55,449 nucleotides of DNA from Prochlorococcus sp. AG-363-O15 (GCA_003278255.1 QCFZ01000003.1:1-55449); one strand, 5' to 3'. Shown: positions 45,004 through 54,771, counted from the first letter of the stretch. The notes: a model not told the origin generated them from the letters alone. Program-made: numbers and translations.

Positions 45004-45771
45004 TCAGATCAATCCACTTAATTTTGGTTGAAGAAGAGCTGATAAGAGGAAAAGTCCGTCTATCCAAAGGGTTGTCGTCAATGCTGCACTAGCGACTAAC
45101 CATGCACTACCACTTGGTTTATGCAGAATTGCTCTTTGTCGTAACAGCCTAGAAACCATCGCTATCAAGGTGGCAGCACAAATCAACAAAACAAGAGGTG
45201 TTGGATTAATAAGTTGTTGAGCAGTTTCATTAAGTAGTCGTGGAGCTTCATCAAAAGAAGCCTGAACAACTGCCGGCCATCGATTCATCACACCAGTAAT
45301 TACCATCATGAGATCAGTACAAGCTGTACCAAGCAAACAAGCCAAATAAAAGGAAGCACCTACACGCCATCTTGTATTCAGCCCAACACAAGCAAGAGGT
45401 AACGCAATTGCTTCAACAGGTAAATGCAGTACAGGATGCATTCGTAACCATCCCCAAAAAAGACATCCTCCTAACCAACTTCCACTAACTCCGACTAAAA
45501 GTGAACCAGCTTGAGCCCACTTCTCTCCTAAAAAATGCGTTAATCCAACACCAAACCCCAAAATAAAAAAAGTAAAAAGACAAGCGGTCAATGGCTGCAA
45601 ACGAACCCATGGTGCCTGCAGAAATACTGGCAGGACAACCATGGCACTGGCCCAGAATTGCAATGTCCGAGGACGTGAAAGATATTCCAAGGCAACTTCT
45701 GAGGGATTTTGATCTAGGAGTGAATTGCTCAGAATTAGATCATTGCAAAGTTTGTTTGATGAACAACCCAT
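45004..45771 (-). CDS. DUF3120 polytopic membrane protein
   Basis: 255 residues with about seven hydrophobic spans. PVFLQAPWVRLQPLTAC, GWLRMHPVLHLPVEAIALPLA and LLGTACTDLMMVITGVMNRWPAVVQA match the cyanobacteria-specific DUF3120 family, of unknown function. About 35 residues precede the first span. It is upstream of psbU on the same strand, 111 nt away. Confidence 0.75.
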   Translation of the reverse strand: MGCSSNKLCNDLILSNSLLDQNPSEVALEYLSRPRTLQFWASAMVVLPVFLQAPWVRLQPLTACLFTFFILGFGVGLTHFLGEKWAQAGSLLVGVSGSWLGGCLFWGWLRMHPVLHLPVEAIALPLACVGLNTRWRVGASFYLACLLGTACTDLMMVITGVMNRWPAVVQASFDEAPRLLNETAQQLINPTPLVLLICAATLIAMVSRLLRQRAILHKPSGSAWLVASAALTTTLWIDGLFLLSALLQPKLSGLI

Positions 45772-45911
45772 TTGGATTAATGAACTCCATCAAGCTCAAA
45801 TCAAAATGGATAGCAAATCCCATGAACCATAGAAGACTGGCCGATGTGTTCTTGACTAATGACTTGACTACATCTTGGGACATAACGTCAATCTGTTCAT
45901 GGCTCTAATAA

Positions 45912-46772
45912 ATGACTGATATTGATACAGCAAGTGAACTCGTAGAAACCTGCTGGCATTACTTAGTTCTTGGAATAGTTCAAGGTTTAACAGAATTTTT
46001 GCCTATTAGCAGTACTGCACATCTCAAAGTGATCCCAATGGTTTTGGGCTGGGGAGACCCAGGCGTTTCAACCACAGCAGTAATACAACTAGGCAGCATC
46101 CTTGCTGTAATTACTTATTTCAGGAATGATCTACATCAGGCAAGCCAAGGAATCAAAGTTGCTATTCAGCGTGGACAATGGAGAGAACCAAATGCTCGGC
46201 TGGGTATTGCCATTGGTCTAGGAACTTTGCCAATCGTTGTGGCAGGTTTTTTAATTAAGTTTTTTTGGGCAGATTTTGATACATCTCCAATACGTGAAGT
46301 TCCATCTATTGCATTTATTTCGATTGTGATGGCACTTTTTCTAGCTCTTGCAGAGCGAAAGGGAAGACGCCTCAAAGTTTTATCAGCAGTTTCTGGAAAA
46401 GATGGACTGTTAATCGGATTAAGCCAGGCTCTTGCATTAATTCCAGGAGTATCTCGATCGGGAATCACCCTAACCACCTCACTTTTAAACGACTGGAAAA
46501 GACAAGATGCAGCGAGGTTTTCATTCTTACTGGGAATACCAGCAATCTCGCTCGCCGGAATAGTCGAACTAAAAAATGGCTTTAATAATCAAAATCCAAG
46601 TGTTTTCCTACCAATCGTAATAGGTATAACTAGTGCGGCAATTGTGTCATGGCTATCAATAGATTGGCTAATGAAATATCTTCAAAGTCATCGCACTTGG
46701 CTATTTGTTTGTTATCGACTGATATTTGGCTGCCTCTTACTATTCTGGTGGTTGCAATTCCAATCAAACTAA
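45912..46772 (+). CDS. uppP: Undecaprenyl-diphosphatase (BacA/UppP)
   Basis: Membrane phosphatase that recycles the lipid carrier of peptidoglycan and surface glycans. The 286 residues show GIVQGLTEFLPISSTAHL and LIPGVSRSGITLTTSLL, the two active-site blocks, and about eight spans. It is the first gene of a plus-strand run. It would also feed carrier lipid to the GT-C enzymes encoded elsewhere in the window. Confidence 0.94.
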   Translation: MTDIDTASELVETCWHYLVLGIVQGLTEFLPISSTAHLKVIPMVLGWGDPGVSTTAVIQLGSILAVITYFRNDLHQASQGIKVAIQRGQWREPNARLGIAIGLGTLPIVVAGFLIKFFWADFDTSPIREVPSIAFISIVMALFLALAERKGRRLKVLSAVSGKDGLLIGLSQALALIPGVSRSGITLTTSLLNDWKRQDAARFSFLLGIPAISLAGIVELKNGFNNQNPSVFLPIVIGITSAAIVSWLSIDWLMKYLQSHRTWLFVCYRLIFGCLLLFWWLQFQSN

Positions 46773-46793
46773 AACAAGAGAGGACCTCTGTCA

Positions 46794-48179
46794 GTGTGGA
46801 ATGAGTCATCCTCAGATATTGCAGTATCTGCTCTTAGCAATCAATCATCGTCACCTAGAATTCTGCCAGCTGAAATTGCTTCAGTTGAAAGAGGCTCCAT
46901 AGGAGAATTACTAGGATTTCAAGCAGGAGACAAATTAATAAGCATTAATGGAGTCAAACCTAGAGATCTAATTGATTACCGCTTTTTGGTCGTCGAAGAG
47001 GAGTTACAGCTTGAAGTATTAGATCAAAATGGAAAAACTCATTTTGTCAATTTAGAAAAAGACGCAGATGATGGACTAGGACTTGCATTTACTGAAGCCC
47101 TCTTTGATGGACTAAAACAATGTAATAACAAATGTCCTTTTTGTTTTATAGATCAACAACCTCCTGGAAAAAGAGAGAGTTTATATCTCAAAGATGATGA
47201 CTATCGACTTAGTTTTCTTTACGGTTCTTATTTAACACTAACCAACCTTAAAGAAACTGATTGGAAACGTATAGAAGAACAACGCCTTTCTCCTTTATAC
47301 GTCTCAGTACATGCAACAGATCCTGAATTGAGATCAAAACTCTTGGTAAATCCGCGCGCAGGTTATCTCATGAAGCAACTGAACTGGCTAGCTGAACGCA
47401 ATCTTCAAATCCATGCACAAGTTGTTGTCTGTCCTGGCATTAACGACGGTCCAGCATTAGAAAAAACACTGCAAGATCTCGCACAAAAAAGACTAAAAGA
47501 TTGGCCAGTCGTTATTTCAACGGCTGTAGTACCAGTTGGATTAACGCGTTTTCGACCAGTCGAAGATGGATTAATCCCGGTTGATGCACCTTGCGCAAAG
47601 CGAGTCATCAAACAAGTAGAAACTCTTCAAGATCAATTTCAGTCTGCCTTTGGTTCTCGTTTCGCTTGGCTATCAGATGAGTGGTATCTAATAGCTGGTG
47701 AACCTCTTCCACCAAGAAATGATTACGAAGATCTCCCTCAACAAGAAAATGGAGTAGGCAGCATTAGAGCCTTTTTGGAAAAAATTGAACTAGCTACAAC
47801 TAATCTTCCAAAAAAAATAATTTCACCACGAAGTTGTAGTTGGGTAGTAGGCCGACTAGTACATGAAGCCCTAGCCTCTGCCCATCATCGATTGAATTCA
47901 ATTGAAAATCTAAAGGTTTACTTATATGGGCTTCCTAGCCCTTACTGGGGACAAGATCAGGTCGTCACTGGGTTACTTACAGGTCAAGATCTTATAAAAG
48001 GATTAAATGGCTTAGAACTAGGAGATGAACTACTACTTCCAGAAGTGATGTTGAGAACTGGGGAAGAAGTGTTTTTAGATGACATGACAATCAAAGAAGT
48101 CAGCAAAGTTCTTGATATACCGATCAGAATTGTGCATGGAGCTGATGAAATCGTGGCTTCAGCGATAGGAATTCGATAA
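46794..48179 (+). CDS. PDZ plus radical-SAM-like DUF512 protein (TIGR03279-type)
   Basis: 461-residue cyanobacterial protein. An N-terminal PDZ-like segment (about 24-62, AEIASVERGSIGELLGFQAGD) is followed by Cys110, Cys114 and Cys117 in CNNKCPFCF, a CxxxCxxC cluster as in radical SAM enzymes, and a C-terminal DUF512 part. The group is labelled a putative FeS oxidoreductase of unknown substrate. Start is GTG 46794, 21 nt after uppP. Confidence 0.85.
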   Translation: MWNESSSDIAVSALSNQSSSPRILPAEIASVERGSIGELLGFQAGDKLISINGVKPRDLIDYRFLVVEEELQLEVLDQNGKTHFVNLEKDADDGLGLAFTEALFDGLKQCNNKCPFCFIDQQPPGKRESLYLKDDDYRLSFLYGSYLTLTNLKETDWKRIEEQRLSPLYVSVHATDPELRSKLLVNPRAGYLMKQLNWLAERNLQIHAQVVVCPGINDGPALEKTLQDLAQKRLKDWPVVISTAVVPVGLTRFRPVEDGLIPVDAPCAKRVIKQVETLQDQFQSAFGSRFAWLSDEWYLIAGEPLPPRNDYEDLPQQENGVGSIRAFLEKIELATTNLPKKIISPRSCSWVVGRLVHEALASAHHRLNSIENLKVYLYGLPSPYWGQDQVVTGLLTGQDLIKGLNGLELGDELLLPEVMLRTGEEVFLDDMTIKEVSKVLDIPIRIVHGADEIVASAIGIR

Positions 48180-48203
48180 GGTCCGTTCAGTTTTAAAAAT
48201 GCT

Positions 48204-49913
48204 GTGCGGGGGATTACTTCCAAACTTATTTTTCTAGTAGGCGTTCTTTCGCAAAGCGTCTATGGAGTTCAAGCAACTGAAAGTTGGCTTGGCAATAGAG
48301 AAAACTCTCTTTTATTAGCAGGAGGGGCTTATGGATCAGCCCTAGCAAAAGAGGCAGAAAAACATAGCAACAGAGATGTCAGCAAACCTTCATCAGCCGG
48401 CAATTCGTCAGCGCCGACACTTAATAAAAACCACGACAAACAGCAAAAGGCTGCCAAACGCCGATTTACTGGCCTTGAACTACCTCAAAAACCCAGTCAA
48501 GTCGAAGTTAAAGAATTGCGGCCAATAACCATTGCAGAGTTAGCAGATTTAGTTCAGAAGAGAAATCCACAATTGAAGGCATCAGCCAAACAAGTTGATC
48601 AAGCTAAATCTCTACTGCTGTCTTCAATTGCAAGTTGGTATCCAACAATCAATTTGTCTGCAAACGGCCTACCTCAATATCTAGACAGTGAAACCTTTAG
48701 GAATCCTGATTTCTCTGGCTCTAATAGAACAAGAACTAGCCAATGGAAAACAGCAGTTTCCATAACAGTTCAATGGAATCTAATTGATCCAAAAAGAGTT
48801 CCTGAAATTGCTGCTGCTAGAGATACTTATGAAAAAGCGAAAAAATCATACTTAATCACATTAAGAGATCTTAAATTAGACGCTCTAAGTAAATATTTTC
48901 TACTACAAAGAGCTGATGAAGGAGTTCGTATAGGCAAACAATCTATGCGAGCTTCTTTAGTCAGCCTACGTGATGCTAAAGCCAGATATGAAGCTGGTGT
49001 AGCCACTAGGCTTGATGTGCTCGAAGCAGAAACTCAGCTTGCCCGCGACAAACAACTTTTAACAAATAGATTGGGTGACCAACAAAGAACTCGAAGAGTG
49101 CTGGCTGTGATATTAAATCTGGATCAAAAAACAACACCAATTGCAGCTTCACCTGCACAAGTTATTGGCCTATGGAAAGCTTCCTTACAAGAAAGTATTA
49201 TCGCGGCTTACGCCTTTAGAGAAGAATTAGAAGCTGCAGAACTTGATATATCAATTAGGAATAGCAATGCCAATTCAGCATTAGCTACACAACAACCAAC
49301 TATCAGCATAGTCAACACCTTATCTTCTTCACGTTATCAAGGGCAAGCCAATATTCCAACTTCAAGCAAGATTGACAGAGCTGATTATGGATGGACTGTT
49401 AGTAATTCAATTGGATTAAATGCTAATTGGAATATTTTTGACGGCGGGAAAGCTAAAGCAATCTATCGATATAATAAGCAAAGAGCAGAAGAAGCAGAAT
49501 CTCTTTTCGCGAGTCAACAAGATTTAATTAGAAATGAAGTGGAAGAAAGTTTCTTTAATTTACAAACTGCAAATCAAAATATAGCTACCACAGCAAGGGA
49601 AGTAATTGCTTCTCGTGAATCACTAAGATTAGCCCGCTTACGTTTTAAAGCAGGAGTCACCACTCAAAGAGAAGTTGTAAATAATCAACGAGACCTGACA
49701 CAATCTGAGGTTAGATATTCAGATGCAATTACGACATACAATACAAGTCTAGCTCAGCTAAAAAGAAGAACTGGAATTGATCATAGCCAGGCATGTAAGC
49801 CTCAAGCAATTCCTAAGAAAAAAACACAGTCAGAAGAAATGATTGAGGTGCCAATTGAGCCTTTCCCATTAGTACCTGCATGCCAAGCTTCAACTATATC
49901 AAATAAAAAATGA
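48204..49913 (+). CDS. TolC-like outer-membrane efflux protein
   Basis: 569-residue protein. A hydrophobic N-terminal segment (about 5-24) looks like a signal peptide, followed by a low-complexity linker. The two OEP domains start near ITIAELADLVQKRNPQLKA and at YGWTVSNSIGLNANWNIFDGGKAKA; the coiled-coil helices carry LRLARLRFKAGVTTQREVVN. It would form the outer-membrane channel of a type I or tripartite exporter, whose inner-membrane parts are not next to it. Start is GTG 48204; the stop overlaps the IMPase start. Confidence 0.87.
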   Translation: MRGITSKLIFLVGVLSQSVYGVQATESWLGNRENSLLLAGGAYGSALAKEAEKHSNRDVSKPSSAGNSSAPTLNKNHDKQQKAAKRRFTGLELPQKPSQVEVKELRPITIAELADLVQKRNPQLKASAKQVDQAKSLLLSSIASWYPTINLSANGLPQYLDSETFRNPDFSGSNRTRTSQWKTAVSITVQWNLIDPKRVPEIAAARDTYEKAKKSYLITLRDLKLDALSKYFLLQRADEGVRIGKQSMRASLVSLRDAKARYEAGVATRLDVLEAETQLARDKQLLTNRLGDQQRTRRVLAVILNLDQKTTPIAASPAQVIGLWKASLQESIIAAYAFREELEAAELDISIRNSNANSALATQQPTISIVNTLSSSRYQGQANIPTSSKIDRADYGWTVSNSIGLNANWNIFDGGKAKAIYRYNKQRAEEAESLFASQQDLIRNEVEESFFNLQTANQNIATTAREVIASRESLRLARLRFKAGVTTQREVVNNQRDLTQSEVRYSDAITTYNTSLAQLKRRTGIDHSQACKPQAIPKKKTQSEEMIEVPIEPFPLVPACQASTISNKK

Positions 49914-50725
49914 GTTTCAATAATTCACCTGAAAGATTAAGCGATGGGCAATTAAATGCATTAAATGCTCTTCTGGACAATGTATCTAATCGACAAAGAG
50001 AAGACTTTGGTAATATAAATTCTCAGATAAAGCCAGATGGCACTTTGATTACTTCTTGTGATCGATGGAGTGACAAGACAATTGTCAAAGAGTTATCAAA
50101 TATAGCTGCTGGTGAAGGAGTTCTAAGTGAGGAAGGATCACAAATAGTACCTACATCTAAGGCATATTGGATAGTTGATCCTCTTGATGGAACAACTAAC
50201 TTTGCAGCTGGAATTCCTTATTGGGCAATTTCTATGGCTCGTTTTATTAACGGTAAACCAGAAACTGCTTTTCTAGATATTCCTGCTCTTAAAAAAAGAA
50301 TTCTTGCCGTACGTGGAAAAGGTGTTTGGATCAATGGCAAACTATTAACTGCTGAAACTCGTGCTGCATCAAGTAGTGCTTGTGTATCTCTCTGTAGTCG
50401 TTCAATACGTGTATTACAACAAAAACCAAATAAACCATTCCCGGGCAAAATTCGTCTACTTGGAGTAGCAAGCCTAAACATGGTTAGTGTTGGAATAGGG
50501 CAAACAGTTGCTGCTTTAGAAGCTACTCCTAAAATCTGGGATCTTGCATCAGCTTGGCTTGTACTCTCAGAACTAAATTGTCCAATAAAGTGGCTTGATT
50601 TAGACCCATCAAATCTTTCGCCAGGAAAAGATTTGAGTGCTATAAGTTTCCCTGTCCTAATAGCTGGTTCAGAAAAAGAACTGCACCGGCTACTCCCTTG
50701 GGGCAAAGCTCTCATAGAAGATTGA
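49910..50725 (+). CDS. Inositol monophosphatase family protein
   Basis: 271-residue Mg-dependent phosphatase. The metal site is complete: Glu75 in SEEGS, and Asp90/Asp93 in WIVDPLDGTTNF, with the late Asp in KIWDLASAWLVL. The substrate may be inositol phosphate, 3'-phosphoadenosine phosphate or fructose bisphosphate; the sequence alone does not decide. It overlaps the TolC-like gene by 4 nt. Confidence 0.88.
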   Translation: MSFNNSPERLSDGQLNALNALLDNVSNRQREDFGNINSQIKPDGTLITSCDRWSDKTIVKELSNIAAGEGVLSEEGSQIVPTSKAYWIVDPLDGTTNFAAGIPYWAISMARFINGKPETAFLDIPALKKRILAVRGKGVWINGKLLTAETRAASSSACVSLCSRSIRVLQQKPNKPFPGKIRLLGVASLNMVSVGIGQTVAALEATPKIWDLASAWLVLSELNCPIKWLDLDPSNLSPGKDLSAISFPVLIAGSEKELHRLLPWGKALIED

Positions 50726-50857
50726 ATTGAAAGCCATTTTTCCTACATATAACTTAAAGATTTTGAGCAATATCATCTCTTATGAACTTTCAATTACAAG
50801 TGAAATCTTTCTAATTTACGGGATAGCGTTATCCTTATTAGCAGAGAATAATTAAAC

Positions 50858-51799
50858 GTGAGATCTCGTTGGAATCGCAAAGCAAGTTGGTTTATTAAAA
50901 GCCTCTGGAGCGCATATGAGCGCTGGACACGATGTGATTGTGTTGACTTAAGCGCTGCTTTTGCTTATTACACTCTTCAATCATTTTTCCCAATATTATT
51001 AATCTCATTATCAGTAGCCTCTTGGTTCCTAGGTCGACAAAACGGATTAGATCAACAAATTATTAATTTCACAGCCCAAGTATTGCCACCATCAGTAGTT
51101 GGTCTTGTGGATACAACCTTAGTTAAACTAGTCAATCAAGGCTTTGGAGCAGGATTATTAGGAGCGATGTTTCTAATGATAACTGCAGGGAATGCCTACC
51201 TAACATTACAAAGAGGTACAGATCGTCTTTGGGAAGATGCTCTTCCAATTCAATCGTCTCCTCAACCTTGGAGAAGACAGGCTTTTCAATTTATCAGGAC
51301 TCGAATAGAAGCTTTTCTTGTTGTTCTTTTAATTGGTTTACTAGTAGTTGTCGATCAAATAAGTGCCAATATTCGAATGATTCCTGGTGCAGTATTCGAG
51401 GACCTTACTAAAACATCACCATGGTTAGCTAATTCATTAGGAAAGGTTCCTGTTTTGCAAGTAGGACAATTCATAATCCCGTTGCTTGGTCTTTCAGCCA
51501 TGGCATTATTGCTTCAAGCTCTTTTACCTAGTAGACGTGTCCCATTACGGCCATTAATACCGGGAGCACTACTCATTGGAACGCTTTTAACTATTCTCAA
51601 TTTAACTGTAAGCCGAAGCATTCTTTCTCTTGGAACCCGTTTCCAAGCATATGGATTTATTGGAGGAGTTTTAGTGTTAACCCTGTGGGTATGGATGGTA
51701 GGTGTAATTCTTTACTTTGGACAATGTTGGAGTGTTGTTTTAGCAAGCATGCCAAGAAATCAACGTGTAAATACCTACCAAACAAAAGCACTAGAATAA
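50858..51799 (+). CDS. YihY/BrkB family membrane protein
   Basis: 313 residues with about six hydrophobic spans. DLSAAFAYYTLQSFFPILL and LWVWMVGVILYFGQCW mark the BrkB/YihY family, of uncertain transport function. GTG 50858 is the start. The 132-nt gap before it holds no gene or obvious signal. Confidence 0.87.
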   Translation: MRSRWNRKASWFIKSLWSAYERWTRCDCVDLSAAFAYYTLQSFFPILLISLSVASWFLGRQNGLDQQIINFTAQVLPPSVVGLVDTTLVKLVNQGFGAGLLGAMFLMITAGNAYLTLQRGTDRLWEDALPIQSSPQPWRRQAFQFIRTRIEAFLVVLLIGLLVVVDQISANIRMIPGAVFEDLTKTSPWLANSLGKVPVLQVGQFIIPLLGLSAMALLLQALLPSRRVPLRPLIPGALLIGTLLTILNLTVSRSILSLGTRFQAYGFIGGVLVLTLWVWMVGVILYFGQCWSVVLASMPRNQRVNTYQTKALE

Positions 51800-51839
51800 A
51801 AAATTAAATTATCATGGAAATATTTTCAAAAGCAGTGAG

Positions 51840-52187
51840 ATGACCAGATCTTCTCCTTTGCTCTGGTTTTCTTTGTTAATGATCGTCCTTTTGCCCACTG
51901 CAGCAGGAAGATTATTGATAGATATTGCAGGTGGATTAATGCTGTTTTTATTTACTTTGCCAATCATTTTAGGAGGAATTGGCTGGCTTGGATGGCGAGC
52001 ACTTAAAACAAAGATGGTTCAATGTGAAGTTTGTGGAATTAGTACTATCAATAGTTCCGGAATTTGCCCTGTGTGTGGTTCTGAAATCAAACAGAATACT
52101 ATATCTAATTCAGAAGATTTAATACCAGCAAGTGAGGTTACTATTGATATAAAAGCTGAAAATCCTAACTCTGATGATCAGGTGTAA
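51840..52187 (+). CDS. Small membrane protein with zinc ribbon
   Basis: 115 residues. Two hydrophobic segments (about 7-22 and 30-52) lead into a zinc ribbon with CEVC (Cys62, Cys65) and CPVC (Cys76, Cys79), and then an acidic, Asn/Ser-rich tail. The ribbon is likely on the cytoplasmic side. Not recognised. It begins 40 nt after the BrkB-like gene and converges with xseB. Confidence 0.7.
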   Translation: MTRSSPLLWFSLLMIVLLPTAAGRLLIDIAGGLMLFLFTLPIILGGIGWLGWRALKTKMVQCEVCGISTINSSGICPVCGSEIKQNTISNSEDLIPASEVTIDIKAENPNSDDQV

Positions 52188-52234
52188 ATAGTCAAGCTTA
52201 CAATTATTTCAAAGGATATCAAGATGACAAAAAA

Positions 52235-52558
52235 CTATTCTATCAATTCATCAAAAGCCTGTGCATCAATTTCAATCACCTCCTGTTCAATGACTTCTAG
52301 TAGATTCTCACAATGTTCAAGGTATAACTTACCCTGAAGATAACTTAATTCCAACTGTTCTAGCAAGACATTGTCATTTTGTAATTCCAAAATTATTGCA
52401 TCTAATTCAGACAAAGACTTCTCATAGCTGAGTTTTTGAATCTCTTCTTTCTTTATTTTTAGAGTATCTTTCAATTGAGATCTAATTATCTTACTATCTA
52501 TTGGCTTGGTAGATTTTGATCTCTTACCAGACAAATTAATTGGTTCTGAATCTTTCAA
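52235..52558 (-). CDS. xseB: Exodeoxyribonuclease VII small subunit
   Basis: Small helical subunit of ExoVII. The family segment YEKSLSELDAIILELQNDN (about 45-64) and LEQLELSYLQGKLYLEHCENLL is present. A Lys/Ser-rich N-terminal extension of about 40 residues is longer than usual. Start is TTG 52558, 2 nt after the xseA stop. Confidence 0.85.
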   Translation of the reverse strand: MKDSEPINLSGKRSKSTKPIDSKIIRSQLKDTLKIKKEEIQKLSYEKSLSELDAIILELQNDNVLLEQLELSYLQGKLYLEHCENLLEVIEQEVIEIDAQAFDELIE

Positions 52559-52560
52559 GT

Positions 52561-53712
52561 CTATAACCTCTCTAGATGGACATCTTCAACAACAGAGTTA
52601 ATTTGTCCATCATTTAAATGAATAGTCAACTTATCTCCTAACGAGATATGTTTAGCTTTTGGAATAGTCTGACCATATTCATCTCTAACTATTGCAAATC
52701 CCCTTTTTAATAATGTGTCTGGCGAAAGGGCGATTAATAATTCCTTCTTCTGTGCCAATAGCTTTTGCATGCGCTCAATGAAAGCGAATGGGGTTTGAAA
52801 TTGCAACAAATTACTTTTTTCTTGTAATCGCTGACGTTCTTTTCTAATGAGCCATAAACAAGAATCATTTAACCTTTGCCTCCTCTGACAGCATTGCTCC
52901 ACAGCTGATTCCCTACTAATTAACAAATCTACAATCGCAGCTGTAGGTGTAGCAGCTCTGTGATCTGCTACCAAATCAGCTACTGTTAAATCATCTTCAT
53001 GACCTAAGCCAGTCACAATAGGAATAACAAAATTTGCAAGATCCCTGCACAACTCTTCGTTATCAAAAACCATCAAATCTTCTCGGTTACCACCTCCTCG
53101 AGCTAAAACAACTACTTCTACATCTAATTTCTTATACAATTTAGCTAATTTTTTCAAAGCACCTCGAATATCACCTGCTACATTACCTTGGACAGGTATA
53201 GGAAAAATTAATAATTTAGTCAAAGGCCATCTTTCTTTTGCAGTGCGTAGAATATCTGCCAGGGCTGAACTAGGGGCACTAGTTAATATAGCTAAAGCCT
53301 TTGGATAAGAAGGTAATTGTCTACGCCTTGCTTCAGAGATTAGTCCCTCTTTAATCAATAAATCTCGAACAATTTCAAATTTACGTTGAACAGTTGAAAT
53401 TGTAGGGCGTATATCTAACACCTGAACAACAAGACTTGCTCTCAATTCCCAAAAATTCAATTTACCAACAATAAGAACACCATCAGAATCATCGATATTG
53501 AACTTTAAATCTTTTAATTTTGACGCCCAAATAACTGCTGTAATACTTGCTTGACCATCAGTAAGCGTTAGCCAAAGATGTCCTTTCTTAAGTTGAGATT
53601 TTGAAATAGTGGCCTTGAGCAAAAAACGTGGGGCAAAACCACGCTCTAATAGCTTGCCAATAGCCTCATTCAGCTCTCGTACTGAATATTGTGGAAAATT
53701 ATCAGTGGTCAA
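52561..53712 (-). CDS. xseA: Exodeoxyribonuclease VII large subunit
   Basis: Catalytic subunit that degrades single-stranded DNA. The 383 residues have an N-terminal OB fold (about 8-100), the catalytic segment RRQLPSYPKALAILTSAPSSALADI, VVVLARGGGNREDL, and IVTGLGHEDDLTVADLVADHRAATPTAA. It starts at TTG 53712, overlaps the small upstream gene by 11 nt and is followed by xseB. Confidence 0.93.
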   Translation of the reverse strand: MTTDNFPQYSVRELNEAIGKLLERGFAPRFLLKATISKSQLKKGHLWLTLTDGQASITAVIWASKLKDLKFNIDDSDGVLIVGKLNFWELRASLVVQVLDIRPTISTVQRKFEIVRDLLIKEGLISEARRRQLPSYPKALAILTSAPSSALADILRTAKERWPLTKLLIFPIPVQGNVAGDIRGALKKLAKLYKKLDVEVVVLARGGGNREDLMVFDNEELCRDLANFVIPIVTGLGHEDDLTVADLVADHRAATPTAAIVDLLISRESAVEQCCQRRQRLNDSCLWLIRKERQRLQEKSNLLQFQTPFAFIERMQKLLAQKKELLIALSPDTLLKRGFAIVRDEYGQTIPKAKHISLGDKLTIHLNDGQINSVVEDVHLERL

Positions 53713-53917
53713 GGCGACGGAATGCCAAACCCCAATAAATGCAGATCAACATACTGACTAAAGCAACGACCTGTCCCCAAGTTTGGTCTAGCTGGGTAGC
53801 CCCAATTGTAAAAACAATCAAGGCACTGCTAAGCATCCGAGCGCCATCTCGTCGATTATTTACGAAGAACCGAGACAAACCAGTAAAAAAATCTTTACCC
53901 ACTTTGACGCACAACAA
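53702..53917 (-). CDS. Small conserved membrane protein, unknown function
   Basis: 71 residues, with a basic N-terminal part and two hydrophobic segments (about 28-42 and 48-65) ending RRLDH. It overlaps the xseA start by 11 nt and shares its strand, so it is likely in the same operon. Not matched to a named family. Confidence 0.6.
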   Translation of the reverse strand: MLCVKVGKDFFTGLSRFFVNNRRDGARMLSSALIVFTIGATQLDQTWGQVVALVSMLICIYWGLAFRRLDH

Positions 53918-53995
53918 TCAACATTTCCAAAAAGGAATGCAATTAAACATGGTTGACTCAAGAAAATGAAAAAACTATCGATCTATTAATCAACC

Positions 53996-54142
53996 TCATC
54001 CAAGTCCCATCTGAACAAGAATTCCCTGCCCAGTTAGAAGTTCGGTACTAAGACCAATCACAATCCCCAGCATTGCCAAACGTCCATTCCATGTCTCTGC
54101 AAAATTCACAAAACCAAACCGCGGTTGAAATTGGTCACTCAT
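53996..54142 (-). CDS. hli: High-light-inducible protein (one-helix chlorophyll-binding)
   Basis: A 48-residue protein: FVNFAETWNGRLAMLGIVIG carries the Hli signature ExxNxR (Glu16, Asn19, Arg21), followed by the rest of the single helix and a short tail (GQGILVQMGLG). Hli proteins bind chlorophyll and protect photosystems under stress. The 192-nt gap upstream on the minus strand must hold the promoter; I looked for an RpaB-type HLR1 pair and did not find a convincing one. Confidence 0.93.
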   Translation of the reverse strand: MSDQFQPRFGFVNFAETWNGRLAMLGIVIGLSTELLTGQGILVQMGLG

Positions 54143-54334
54143 GTCAACACCCTAAAGTCACAACAATTTCATAAAGCGTAGAGATCTATTCGCAAAAAGT
54201 CATTGCTTATGAGGTTTGCACAAGGGTTTTAACAATCCAGACATCTACGACTAATCGTTTTAGTAATAGATACCTGCTCAATTTTGCTATTGATCTAGTC
54301 CCTCAAAAAAATACTTACTTATTTTCAGCTCTGT

Positions 54335-54721
54335 TTAACGGACATGCCTCGCACCATCTACAGGGTGATAATCCTCACCTGTGAGCTCTTCGTAAATAAT
54401 TGCTGGTAATCCAGTTTCAAACATAGTTTGTAAGGCTTCTTTCAAATAAGGATTCCATCCCCCTGTACTTACGTCACCATGACGAACAGTCCAATCCCAA
54501 GTCCCTTGTAGATCTCTTGGAATCCTGCCTTCTCTATCTCTCCTTGCTACCAAATCGAGCGATTCAACTAAGCCAACTTGAATTGGTTTTTTGCCATAAG
54601 CAGGCGTAAGGCTGAGCTCAAGCCTGACCGGATCTTCCTTCAATAGTTTCAAGCGAAACCTTGGAGGCAATTTCACAGCCCTTATGACTGCTGCAACTAT
54701 GCGAGTTCTTTGATCCACCAA
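54335..54721 (-). CDS. Conserved picocyanobacterial protein, unknown function
   Basis: 128 residues, soluble, basic, with no signal peptide. It contains VLAAVIRAVKLPPRF-like and ELSLTPAYGKKPIQVG segments and an acidic-aromatic C-terminus (IIYEELTGEDYHPVDG). It is probably real on length, codon use and lack of overlap, but I cannot name a family. Confidence 0.6.
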   Translation of the reverse strand: MVDQRTRIVAAVIRAVKLPPRFRLKLLKEDPVRLELSLTPAYGKKPIQVGLVESLDLVARRDREGRIPRDLQGTWDWTVRHGDVSTGGWNPYLKEALQTMFETGLPAIIYEELTGEDYHPVDGARHVR

Positions 54722-54771
54722 TCACTCTCCCTATGAGTCATAACAGTGTCGCGCCGACACATCCTTCTAAC

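Noticed and set aside
45591-45908. 105-codon plus-strand frame before uppP
   Set aside because: More than half is antisense to the DUF3120 gene, it has no ribosome binding site or domain, and the family match lies on the other strand.
54143-54334. HLR1 (RpaB) element ahead of the Hli gene
   Set aside because: I could not find two properly spaced TTACA-type half-sites by eye, so I do not claim one.
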